From positions 62,001 to 126,000 of the forward strand of contig JAVTVY010051708.1 in the NCBI GenBank assembly GCA_036873755.1: a stretch of 64,000 bases of DNA, given 5' to 3'. Position numbers and translations under genes: made by a program. Shown here one piece after another: positions 57,801 through 61,302 of the stretch (positions within the stretch are counted from its first letter, which is position 1; the number at the start of each line of letters is the position of its first letter). The notes under the pieces are model-generated. The model was not told the origin of the DNA. It ran no database searches and saw nothing but the letters and a program-made list of their open reading frames with translations. Origin of the DNA: Hanleya hanleyi. Its lineage: Eukaryota; Mollusca; Polyplacophora; Lepidopleurida; Hanleyidae.

Positions 57801-58886
57801 ATCAATAGTCTAACGTTATGAAATCAACGTTCCCGTCGAATGCAGATTAGCTCTTCTAGAGTATTGTAACTCATGGAACGGAGAAAGCCGCATTCAAATA
57901 TATAAAATCACAAAATATGAAGTTCGAACTTCTCTCATGGGATACTCATAGAAGGTTGGTGAACAAAACCTCGAGCAAGCAAACACAAGGCACAAATTTC
58001 TCTCCCGAGCTACGCACACTTTTCATTTGAAAAAAATAAATCCAGTTTGAAATAATAACGTGTATTTTTTTCATTCTGTTCACCTCAAGGAACGGGCAAT
58101 TATTAAATTACAACAAAATTTGTGTCCAATTAAATACATTAGCAAGGAATTTTTGAAAAATAATCAGAAAATAAGTGAAAATTTGAGAAAAGCAATAACG
58201 GAAATTATGACGTCACGTGAAGTCAGTATGACAGTCAGTGAAACAAAAGTCGCAATGTATGATACAGCATGATCAGAATACAGGATGTTTAAGTTTTGAA
58301 CTCTCTATTCGCACATTGAGCCAGGCCATGGTCTCTGATCGCCGTCCACCATATTTTTCAGACTGAATACAGTAGTTTTAACCACATAGAGGTGTATTTT
58401 CACATGCAGCACACAAGTATGATCAAGATGTCATATTCAAACTATCTTGTCTCCGACGAACCATTCTATAAGGGCTCTAGCTCTTGGGCTACTTTCTTTT
58501 CTGTATGAACTCTAGTACATTGTGAGAATTGGAAATCCATTTGTCTAAAATAATGTACAGCAAATTCGTTCCCAGATCAAATGGTAAATTTTCTATCTAT
58601 CTCTGGAAAAAGATGAGCATTTGATGAGTTTACAAGTGGACTGCACTTTCTCACTGAAGCATAGTAACTGGTGTTGTGAAGTCCGTGGGGATCGAACCTG
58701 TGACCAGGCATTATATCATCGAGGAGGAAATATTATAATCGGAGAATTTGTGTGTGAGCTCACCTCTCCATTGGTCCATCCCGATGCATCAGCCCACCCT
58801 CGGAGTCCAGCCGCTTCATGGGGACAGACAGCATCAATAGGTGAACAGGCGATCATCAATACCCAGCCAGCGAATAATAGCTTCAT
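12852..58886 (-). CDS. CEMIP-like: CEMIP/TMEM2-family hyaluronidase-like gene, 16 coding exons (3' part outside window)
   Basis: Coding exons 1-16 in transcription order: 58886-58764, 40664-40445, 39180-39011, 36836-36671, 36173-35991, 30761-30534, 27107-27003, 26369-26197, 25689-25614, 24575-24445, 23464-23325, 22632-22566, 22275-22141, 14740-14611, 13880-13817, 12887-12852. Every junction has AG/GT borders, and the summed 2147 nt stay in one frame (~716 residues). Domains: signal peptide (1-19), G8 domain (about 35-170), ILEI/PANDER domain (about 175-290), then the beta-helix region, with family motifs WRPGDRIFLTSTD, GVDMRGEVALLTRN, FDTFGGH, HYPIHFH and GHCFFLEDGG. Known CEMIP and TMEM2 proteins depolymerise hyaluronan; a signal peptide without an early membrane anchor suggests secretion. 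The family is ~1300-1400 residues long, so about half is here. Hyaluronan activity is inferred from family only. Confidence 0.9.
12889..13816. other. Intron 15 of the CEMIP-like gene
   Basis: About 930 bp between exons 16 and 15. I see no repeat or regulatory element. A plus-strand frame (13140-13460) with a GTGAGT at 13406 was considered as an exon and not accepted. Confidence 0.5.
13817..13880 (-). CDS. CEMIP-like: CEMIP-like exon 15
   Basis: Acceptor GCATTCCAG at 13881, donor TCCGG/GTAAGG at 13816; 64 nt, phase 1 in and 2 out. Translation YKSGKQNAWIRGVWMTMHES aligns with the family's YKN-x-x-x-(G/A)-W-(L/I)-RG-x-x-W motif. Confidence 0.75.
14611..14740 (-). CDS. CEMIP-like: CEMIP-like exon 14
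   Basis: Acceptor TATTTTTAG at 14741, donor ACAT/GTGAGT at 14610; 130 nt, phase 0 in and 1 out. Translation SGLRVEGKLDQSGEIIQFND fits the position after NN-x-AHS. Intron 13, above it, is 7.4 kb and contains a whole LTR element. Confidence 0.75.
14772..14970. repeat. Inverted-repeat partner of 21535-21760
   Basis: An AAGCTTATCTACAGTTAGAT motif is followed by a ~180-bp segment (CCAATCAGTCGAGACGGTTT... AAATATCTC... TCCCGGTTTTATCTCGAAG). The segment, but not the motif, is found in inverted orientation at 21535-21730. The pair brackets the LTR element of intron 13. Confidence 0.5.
15417..17649 (-). repeat. LTR (downstream copy in element orientation)
   Basis: 2233 bp. At about 15890-16330 it contains irregular repeats of CTTCCCACCGTGGATAYGTC, one every 60-70 bp. 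A minus-strand TATAAAAG lies at 17167-17160. Confidence 0.88.
17906..18426 (-). CDS. Internal ORF of the non-autonomous LTR element (unknown)
   Basis: An open minus-strand frame fills most of the internal region to 17906. It also extends back into the LTR (to 18538), so the true start is uncertain. The ~165 internal residues are hydrophilic and acidic (MERQLARERPKAEF, then INNHERWDRNQEAHIRGVLS), with no zinc knuckle, protease or polymerase motif. It might be a reduced gag or simply unselected sequence. Confidence 0.35.
18401..18422 (-). other. Primer-binding site of the non-autonomous LTR element
   Basis: On the minus strand TGGTGGCACAGCGGTGGGAT begins a few bases inside the LTR. It equals the tRNA-Leu complement seen at 3705 with two extra bases (CA) after TGGTGGCA. 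The same tRNA class is thus used by both LTR elements in the window. Confidence 0.6.
18427..20632 (-). repeat. LTR (upstream, promoter-bearing copy in element orientation)
   Basis: 2206 bp, a few percent or less diverged from 15417-17649, with small indels (for example ~25 bp near 19400). The minus-strand TATAAAAG at 20151-20144 would start transcription near 20120, leaving a U3 of ~500 bp. The CTTCCCACCGTGG repeats lie at 18900-19340. Confidence 0.88.
20637..22140. other. Intron 13 remainder
   Basis: AT-rich, no coding signal. It holds a short (TA)n run (about 21206-21222) and the inverted-repeat partner at 21535-21730, followed by three ~35-bp tandem copies of an AAGCTTATCTCCAGTTAGAT-like unit (21733-21830). 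Confidence 0.5.
22141..22275 (-). CDS. CEMIP-like: CEMIP-like exon 13
   Basis: Acceptor TACTATTCAG at 22276, donor AAAAG/GTATGC at 22140; 135 nt, phase 0 in and out. Translation GIWYIYPDEPMDLSNG then TPILEFTNNVAHSCKK matches the W-x-I-x-P-D-x-P and NN-x-AHS motifs of the family. Confidence 0.88.
22566..22632 (-). CDS. CEMIP-like: CEMIP-like exon 12
   Basis: Acceptor ATATTATAG at 22633, donor TGAA/GTAAGT at 22565; 67 nt, phase 2 in and 0 out. Translation FSVFWITSPLTYMRNNVAAG plus SE corresponds to the family's S-x-FW-x-x-x-P...N-x-AAGSE segment. The ~20 residues that precede this segment in vertebrate CEMIP are absent. Confidence 0.82.
23325..23464 (-). CDS. CEMIP-like: CEMIP-like exon 11
   Basis: Acceptor TATATAG at 23465, donor CTAA/GTAATA at 23324; 140 nt, phase 0 in and 2 out. 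Translation NVGYKAMGHCFFLEDGGEKY then LGASIQHGALIPTD is a clear family match. The donor is weak. Confidence 0.88.
24445..24575 (-). CDS. CEMIP-like: CEMIP-like exon 10: HYPIHFH beta-helix rung
   Basis: Acceptor ATTATACAG at 24576, donor GACG/GTTAGT at 24444; 131 nt, phase 1 in and 0 out. It contains GHYPIHFHMCEDV and FARCITVHGTHGLT, near-diagnostic of CEMIP, TMEM2 and PKHD1L1. A degenerate ~33-bp minisatellite starts ~35 bp upstream of its acceptor. Confidence 0.93.
24610..24870. repeat. Degenerate ~33-bp minisatellite
   Basis: About seven imperfect copies of GGGGTGAGTAATGGACTATG followed by GGAGGYGTGAC, ending ~35 bp upstream of the exon 10 acceptor on the minus strand. The unit shares no sequence with the exon. 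Confidence 0.7.
25614..25689 (-). CDS. CEMIP-like: CEMIP-like exon 9
   Basis: Acceptor TTATTCTAG at 25690, donor AAAG/GTAATC at 25613; 76 nt, phase 0 in and 1 out. Translation VHIEGAEFYHMGQQTLKG matches the family's HxEGxEFxHMGQQ beta-helix rung. Confidence 0.88.
26197..26369 (-). CDS. CEMIP-like: CEMIP-like exon 8
   Basis: Acceptor CTTTGAAG at 26370, donor GAAG/GTATCC at 26196; 173 nt, phase 1 in and 0 out. It carries EITDGVDMRGEVALLTRN and FDTFGGHLK, the strongest family signatures in the window. Confidence 0.92.
26738..27052 (-). repeat. 50-bp tandem array built on the exon 7 donor
   Basis: About seven units. On the minus strand each reads like the end of exon 7 (ATTGAATGTCTGGACTGCTC, then TCCTACACAAGTCAGGATAGAGT) followed by GTAAGT. 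The first unit is the true exon end and donor. The others keep GTAAGT, GTAAGC, GTATAA or GTAGGT at the same position. The unit is 50 bp, so skipping to a later donor would change the frame. Confidence 0.85.
27003..27107 (-). CDS. CEMIP-like: CEMIP-like exon 7
   Basis: Acceptor AATTAAG at 27108, donor GAGT/GTAAGT at 27002; 105 nt, phase 1 in and 1 out. Translation GDRIFLTSTDYDWEQAEEA joins exon 6 seamlessly. The last ~43 bp plus donor are the founding unit of a 50-bp tandem array running to about 26740, which could yield alternative exon ends. Confidence 0.85.
27365..27657 (+). mobile_element. tRNA-derived SINE
   Basis: The head has RNA polymerase III A-box-like (TGGTTAGTCCAGTGG) and B-box (GGTTCGATTCC) sequences at the spacing of a tRNA. 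A GC-rich core (GGGTTTCTCTCCGGGTACTC) follows, and the element ends in an (ATT)n tail at about 27642-27655. Length ~290 bp. It is in intron 6. Confidence 0.82.
28890..30533 (-). repeat. 28-bp tandem array built on the exon 6 donor
   Basis: About 58 copies of TTATATCAAGATCCCTTACC followed by TGGTCACC (plus strand) run without break to 30533, the first base of intron 6. On the minus strand each unit reads GGTGACCAG/GTAAGGGATC, so many contain a near-consensus 5' splice site. A higher-order period of ~280 bp (ten units) is visible from about 28960 to 29700. Confidence 0.92.
30534..30761 (-). CDS. CEMIP-like: CEMIP-like exon 6
   Basis: Acceptor ATTACCAG at 30762, donor CCCAG/GTAAGG at 30533; 228 nt, phase 1 in and 1 out. 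It ends ILDVIDDTSSWRPG, the lead-in to the beta-helix region (family: W-x-P-G-D). The donor and first 28 intron bases are tandemly amplified about 58 times downstream. Confidence 0.85.
31545..35806. mobile_element. ~155-bp satellite array with GACGGACGG tail and terminal hairpin
   Basis: About 25 units (31825-35645) carry CAAGATGGCCGCCTGGTGGC, CGGACCAGAAAAGGTATCTT and ACCAAATTTGAGAAAGATCC. A 779-bp (five-unit) higher-order repeat occurs between about 31970 and 33970. A GACGGAC-rich spacer follows, then a hairpin (GCCCAC...GTGGGC, 35778-35801) and TAAAAA. A short inverted repeat (GTTGTGACGTTG at ~31550 and its complement at ~31785) precedes the array. The layout resembles non-autonomous Helitron/Helentron-type elements of bivalves carrying ~160-bp units. 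That assignment is inference. It is in intron 5. Confidence 0.75.
35991..36173 (-). CDS. CEMIP-like: CEMIP-like exon 5: ILEI/PANDER domain, second part
   Basis: Acceptor TTTTTCTAG at 36174, donor AAAAG/GTAAGT at 35990; 183 nt, phase 1 in and 1 out. Translation IAIGKIVMVASQKK then DSGDSYALFAIKG completes the ILEI fold (G-I-V-x-V-A, then the D-S-x-A-L element). Confidence 0.85.
36671..36836 (-). CDS. CEMIP-like: CEMIP-like exon 4: ILEI/PANDER domain, first part
   Basis: Acceptor TTTCTGCAG at 36837, donor GAGT/GTAAGA at 36670; 166 nt, phase 0 in and 1 out. Translation LHQGLYAYVFEPASGDMVNF matches the opening strand of an ILEI domain. Its first ~50 bp and the acceptor are the origin of a tandem array extending upstream to 37098. 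Confidence 0.85.
36787..37098 (-). repeat. ~66-bp tandem array built on the exon 4 acceptor
   Basis: Five units; the first covers the start of exon 4 with its acceptor. On the minus strand the others read (C/T)AG/GTATACCAG.. and three translate as VYQLTVDDSLLYHG, VYQTTVDDTLLLPG and VYQAAVNDSLFYQG, against VYQTTVDSSLLHQG in the exon itself. One unit is shortened by ~16 bp, so using an outer acceptor would break the frame. Confidence 0.85.
37267..37399. repeat. Near-perfect palindrome, 59-nt arms
   Basis: Left arm 37267-37325 and right arm 37341-37399 are reverse complements except for a 3-base block (GAG/TCG); the loop is 15 nt (37326-37340), GC-rich with GCGCGC. An RNA from either strand would form a ~59-bp hairpin. 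It lies in intron 3. Confidence 0.9.
37795..37852. repeat. Second hairpin, 20-nt arms
   Basis: CCGTGGAATAAATGTCATGT (37795-37814) pairs with 37833-37852 with one mismatch, around an 18-nt loop. It lies 395 bp from the large palindrome; both may belong to one foldback element. Confidence 0.8.
37853..39010. other. Intron 3 remainder
   Basis: No gene or clear repeat is seen. Short frames on both strands lack codon or motif support. Confidence 0.4.
39011..39180 (-). CDS. CEMIP-like: CEMIP-like exon 3: G8 domain, second part
   Basis: Acceptor GTGCGAAG at 39181, donor CCTG/GTAAGT at 39010; 170 nt, phase 1 in and 0 out. It contains GIILMPGGTLEIHGKQKLSW, the most conserved stretch of the family's G8 region. 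Confidence 0.88.
39720..40010. repeat. Dispersed repeat shared with 59935-60110
   Basis: CAAATAGGCT(C)AAAATGA, then ATATRAYAAACTATA, then GCAGCTCTC-like sequence occur in the same order and orientation at 59990-60075. Family unknown. Confidence 0.5.
40445..40664 (-). CDS. CEMIP-like: CEMIP-like exon 2: G8 domain, first part
   Basis: Acceptor ATGAAACAG at 40665, donor ACAG/GTAAGT at 40444; 220 nt, phase 0 in and 1 out. Translation shows KPVTDADVIISDAVLLNE and LDIGSENCKFDAKAHITLTG, the beta-strand-rich G8 pattern. It is separated from exon 1 by an 18-kb transposon-filled intron. Confidence 0.85.
40822..41044. mobile_element. MITE with CACTG ends and TA target duplication
   Basis: 223 bp bounded by CACTGCGAAAAAAATTGTGT and its inverted partner ending ATTTTTCCCAGTG. 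TA lies on both sides (40820-40821, 41045-41046), as for Tc1/mariner-type insertion. The interior is packed with AACACAA/TTGTGTT words in both orientations. Confidence 0.8.
41047..42589. other. Intron 1 segment without recognised features
   Basis: AT-rich. Overlapping short frames at about 41270-41720 on both strands have no recognisable product. I see nothing else. Confidence 0.4.
42590..43237. mobile_element. Degenerate ~130-bp repeat array with GACGGACGG tail and hairpin
   Basis: Roughly four diverged units share GACCTT..AA.A.AGGTCA and a CATCA.(C)AGTTG.ATATG.G(T)AT core. They are followed by a GACGGACGG-rich spacer (43110-43190), a hairpin GGGCAA/TTGCCC (43212-43225) and TGTAAAAA. The organisation copies that of 31545-35806 with unrelated units. 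Confidence 0.6.
43238..44015. other. Intron 1 segment without recognised features
   Basis: AT-rich sequence; no gene or repeat recognised. Confidence 0.4.
44016..44483 (-). mobile_element. Inverted 3' fragment of a Penelope-like element
   Basis: The reverse complement matches 57230-57772 and 60760-61302: the last codons of the RT region (AGGGCTAYCCCACCAAGC..), the untranslated tail and the terminal GACGGACTAGACGCTTGT. There are internal deletions. It abuts the start of the plus-strand Penelope copy head to head. Confidence 0.8.
44482..44586 (+). pseudogene. GIY-YIG nuclease, N-terminal half (Penelope-like)
   Basis: Translation contains CIYLVSCKKCGQQYIGKTTQ, then RLHLRVNDHRKS. The IY...YIG core, with a CxxC insert between the two strands, is typical of Penelope-like nucleases; R in RLHLR is the usual catalytic Arg. 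The frame is cut at 44586 by the LINE. Confidence 0.85.
45328..46752 (+). pseudogene. LINE ORF1, gag-like with zinc knuckles
   Basis: ATG at 45328 after a T15 run. One in-frame TAG (45478-45480) interrupts an otherwise open frame of ~474 codons. The middle third has a first knuckle CYTCGSEDHMNWRC (intact CCHC) and a second, CLICHQEGHFKKTF, whose last Cys is Phe. The C-terminal half is strongly acidic, then ends in a basic run (RERKKFIRRKIKKTR). The product would coat LINE RNA. Confidence 0.85.
46802..48256 (+). pseudogene. LINE ORF2, APE-type endonuclease segment
   Basis: 484 open codons. The nuclease core runs from IVQWNCRG (N in the first motif) through LNETF (catalytic Glu), MGDFNGRN (D/N), to GSDHFPTVL (catalytic DH near the end). 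Linker sequence follows until a frameshift near 48180, before the RT. It nicks target DNA to prime reverse transcription. Confidence 0.9.
48180..48572 (+). pseudogene. LINE ORF2, reverse transcriptase N-terminal part
   Basis: Split over frames: a segment with AAGPDNIHYQLLKHLP, then NYRPISLTSCVCKTMERMIN and FRKNRSTIDHLVRL. These are RT motifs 0-2. The frame is cut at 48572 by the three-unit insertion. Confidence 0.85.
48573..50090. mobile_element. Three-unit tandem insertion (3 x ~509 bp) with 9-bp target duplication
   Basis: Three head-to-tail copies of a ~509-bp unit (48573-49081, 49082-49590, 49591-50090), nearly identical, lie between GTTAAGAAT (48564-48572) and GTAAGCAAT (50091-50099). 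The last unit lacks its final ~9 bases. Each unit has two internal copies of GACAACTCGTACA..TGG..ATTGGTGAGCTGTTTCG and ends GGACGAAACGTCC..CCATATACA. No coding capacity and no inverted or LTR-like ends are seen. It disrupts the LINE RT. Confidence 0.85.
50097..52106 (+). pseudogene. LINE ORF2, RT C-terminal part and RNase H
   Basis: Open without an own start. RT: FFDLEKAYDTTW (motif A), GVPQGSILSTTLF (motif B), SLFVDDFNI (motif C, FVDD). RNase H: IYTDGSKDGE, FTAEAKALLSA, then FSNSLSCLKAI where the usual catalytic Asp is Asn, and VPSHVDIKGNTEADRLA. A C-terminal CIPCHEDLTVKHILIDC zinc-like motif follows. The last ~22 codons belong to the next insertion. Confidence 0.9.
52041..54235. mobile_element. 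~2.2-kb insertion at the end of LINE ORF2 with A-B-A-C-B structure
   Basis: ORF2 breaks after FQLVNSV and its true end (LEDLFSRVKEDCILGYLREI..) appears at 54240-54314. The insertion is bounded by imperfect direct repeats GTTTRCGCGCCGTTRGYGCG ... GCTGGCCTRATC (52045-52082 and 54187-54232). Inside, segment A (52286-52414) recurs at 52671-52799 and segment B (52421-52666) recurs at 53302-53548. This fits a tandem duplication of A-C-B with C lost from the first copy. Family unknown. Confidence 0.65.
54240..54457 (+). pseudogene. LINE ORF2 C-terminus and 3' UTR
   Basis: 24 codons to TAA at 54312-54314, then ~140 bp of 3' UTR ending in TATATAGCTGAAATATTGCT, GAATGCGACGTTAAAC and a CT-microsatellite. 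The same end appears as the 53-bp insertion at 9933. Confidence 0.75.
54458..54774 (+). pseudogene. GIY-YIG nuclease, C-terminal half (Penelope-like)
   Basis: Translation gives NFSIQIMDVVYPS, then RNIRERERFWMLELGSVFPY and GLND: the R-x-x-R-E-x-x-W(I/M)-x-x-L...P-x-GLN element that closes this nuclease. It continues the frame lost at 44586, with small shifts. Confidence 0.8.
54771..55548 (+). pseudogene. Penelope-like element, region between nuclease and RT (first copy)
   Basis: Two frames: 54771-55241 (LNYLVDLAN..., LNDPEVRNTVPNYFKFTEPP) and 55279-55548 (LLLMKGPRYREPRNINLKAD..YVIDWSKRE). This linker is characteristic of the long Penelope-like proteins seen in marine invertebrates. Broken by a frameshift near 55240. 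Confidence 0.75.
55600..56226 (+). repeat. Second copy of a 634-bp tandem duplication in the Penelope-like element
   Basis: From the TTTTCGGTTGTACCGTCCAG at ~55599 to GCAAATCTCCAGAGTAAAT at ~56227, the sequence repeats ~54966-55592 with few changes at an offset of 634 bp. It re-encodes the same PRYREPRNINLKAD segment. The first copy ends in AAATATAGCG, the second joins the RT. Confidence 0.85.
56230..57381 (+). pseudogene. Penelope-like reverse transcriptase, catalytic core deleted
   Basis: 56230-56853 has VPADKARNNIIF, YKARFIAGSRSCTTKLLS, MWILKNS and WDFSTLYTTIPH (RT motifs 1 to A). After a shift, LLEFLIKNIYVEFG..IYQQHIGIP follows at 56880-56955. It then jumps to DLKETTDNLAGTSYSDLYL and RLYDKRDDYNFDIVHYPFLD (56996-57130). 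The segment between, which should carry the YIDD catalytic motif, is absent, so this copy cannot polymerise. The C-terminus runs to 57381. Confidence 0.88.
57382..57772 (+). repeat. Penelope-like 3' untranslated end
   Basis: TAACCCGGGGCTAGGTGCCG..., then ATTCTCTAATGGACGACGGC and GACGGACCAGACGCTTGT. Shared with 60918-61302 and, inverted, 44016-44400. Confidence 0.8.
57773..58763. other. Start of intron 1, no feature recognised
   Basis: AT-rich sequence between the Penelope copy and exon 1. I see no gene or repeat. Confidence 0.4.
58764..58886 (-). CDS. CEMIP-like: CEMIP-like exon 1: start codon and signal peptide
   Basis: ATG at 58886-58884. The first 19 residues (MKLLFAGWVLMIACSPIDA) form a signal peptide with likely cleavage before VCPHE. 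The segment then reads CPHEAAGLRGW...GWTNGE, like the start of the mature protein and G8 domain. Donor GAG/GTGAGC at 58763; 41 codons, phase 0. No TATA box is obvious upstream (58887-59100). Confidence 0.82.
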
Positions 58887-60480
58887 CTTGTCGTTGGAGA
58901 AGTCACCTCTCGACTGACGGAACGTTGTAAAGGCGATTTTACGAGCAACATCAGGGCATCCTCATATCATGCCACGTTTTACTCCGATTTTCCTTTTCAT
59001 TACCAAATCAAATGAAATTGTGAAATGAGATTTTCTGCCTCGCAGACAAGTTATTATTGAAGATATTATTATCCAGTCTTATCAGAATAAATCATGAATA
59101 TGTTAGTCATGTTCTAAATTTGTTCTGTCAATAAACATTAAAACCGTTAACAATGGGATCCTACTCTGTACATAGATGAAATGTGTAGTGCAAGGATCTT
59201 CTGTAGGACTGAGTAATTGAAAATTTGTTTCATCGTTATTATGGCCATATTTATTACTTCCATTCAAGGCAGAAGACAGCTGTCGCATACTGATGTGAAC
59301 TTTGGAAAACTGCTGTTTCAGGTGTTTCAACCCCTGTACACCTGGGCAAGGTATGAACCGGTTGGGAAATGTACCTGTAGCAATAATGGTTGTCCCGCAG
59401 TCGGACAACCTGTACCTGGCAGTGGTTGTCCTGACTGAAACAGTCTATTGTCTAAGGTCACTGATATAGCACCCTAAAATCTCTATACTAAGATACTATT
59501 GGAAAATTAGACATCCCAGGATTTCATTTATTTCTTTTCTTTTCTTTTTTAACTTCCTCTTTCTTTGCGTTTCCTATTCCGCCCCTTTCTTGTCTGCTGG
59601 GTAACTTGAATGTACTAACCTTGTGCATAACAATCCTGTCTAGCGGACTACACCTCGAAGTGTCATTTCTGATCTGAACCAAGAACTTGTTTTACTACAT
59701 TTTCCCTTATATGCAAATTTTATATCTGAACCAATAGTCAAGTGTCAGTCACTGCTGAGAATTTTACCCCACCTGTCATGGGCGGTTTCAGCCTTGATCT
59801 GGCCTGAAAAGGAGCCGTTTCGCCAGCCCGCTTTAAATAGTTTCCCTACTCCCGGGATTATGGCTGTGAAACTTTCCACAATATATATTGATGTCAGTCC
59901 CAAGATGACCGCTTGAGGACGTCACAGTGAAGTCAAATTCTAAAAATGATTTTTTGACGATTTGCCGATTTTCCTGAACCTCTGGTCGAAGGGGTATACA
60001 AATAGGCTAAAAATGAACCCGATATAACAAACTATACAGTCCCGGGGGCGCGGCAGCTCTCACGTTTTTATCGTTTCGGAACGATTAGTTGGAGGGGGCA
60101 ACCTTCCAAATTCGATGCAATTCACCGTACCTCAAGCGTGTTCCGCTTGTTAAAAACAACTCAAAATCTGATTCACTCAACAACCATTTTGTCGCTCTGA
60201 CCCTATATGGTCAAGAAAGTTCACCAAGCTCCAATTCATGCCTGTAGTCGTTTAAACGAATAGTATATGCAATCGAAGCCAGGAGAATGGGTCAATGTAT
60301 GATATAGACGGTCCTGCATATTCTCATTGAACATATTGAGTACTTGGACAGTGGCGCATTGATGCTCTTACGTTTATGTACTTATAGCCTCTGCTACAAT
60401 GGTTCATGCATTGTAAAAATGTTCGAAACTGTGAAAGAACAATGAAATTTCGGCGATTGCTTCTTGACCATTTCTGTCGA
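58887..60480. other. Upstream region of the CEMIP-like gene
   Basis: No TATA box or CpG-rich promoter is evident on the minus strand within ~500 bp of the start codon; a further 5' UTR exon may lie upstream. A piece of the dispersed repeat of 39720-40010 is at 59935-60110. Confidence 0.4.
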
Positions 60481-60483
60481 CAG

Positions 60484-61302
60484 TGAAGGATGTATATCCA
60501 CCTTCACTGGATTTGAAGGAAACTACAGATAGCCCTACAGGCACATCATATTTACATCTATATGTCTATAAAAATGAAGCGCGCATTCTCTCTCGTCGAC
60601 TTTATGACAAAAGAGATGATTACAATTTCGACATCGTAAACTATCTCTTTCTGGACAGTAATATTCCAGTGGGACCTGCATATGGCGTATACATATCTCG
60701 CTTAGTAGCATTTGCTACATCCTGTGTTAAATGTGACGATTTTAATCAACGTCACAAAACATTGGTGCAGAAACTTAAAAAAACAGGGCTATTCCAACAA
60801 GCGCCTACACTCACAGTTTCTCAAATTTGGCGATACATATAGCATGCTGATTGCAAAATACGAACGTAGCGTGCAAGATCTATGGCGCTACGTTTCGTAC
60901 CTTGTGTCTAATTCCGCTTAACCCGGGGCTAGGGGCCGTATGAACCCATGTACTTCAAGAACCTCATGGTACTCATATGAACAGTTACAATCAAAGCGTG
61001 ACCGAGATACATCATTCTTTAGATGACGACTTTACAACGAATATTATGGATTAAGAATACTGATCAGCGATATGGATTTGATATTTTTGGAACATCATGA
61101 TGTCTTGCCGGCATCATTGAAAACTGTTGACCGCTTCTCTCTTGCAGGAAACAAGCCTGAGTTTATGTAACTATGATTGTCTTTTTGAATTTGGTGCTAA
61201 TACTTTTATATGGAATATGGAATAGGTCTTTGGATTATGGACGCGGATATTCTCTAATGGGCGACGGCTGAATTATGGATGACGGACTAGACGCTTGTAA
61301 CT
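60484..61302 (+). mobile_element. Truncated Penelope-like element copy
   Basis: It begins inside the RT C-terminal region (KDVYPPSLDLKETTD..) and aligns with 56990-57772 through RLYDKRDDYNFDIVNYLFLD, GPAYGVYISRLVAF and the 3' tail. A one-base shift near 60785 breaks the frame. It keeps the YPPSLDLKETTD junction that is deleted in the longer copy. Confidence 0.85.

Noticed and set aside
59241..59438. Small ORF with hydrophobic start and a Cys-rich end, possible secreted peptide
   Set aside because: Only 65 codons, no promoter or family match; the overlapping minus frame is equally open.
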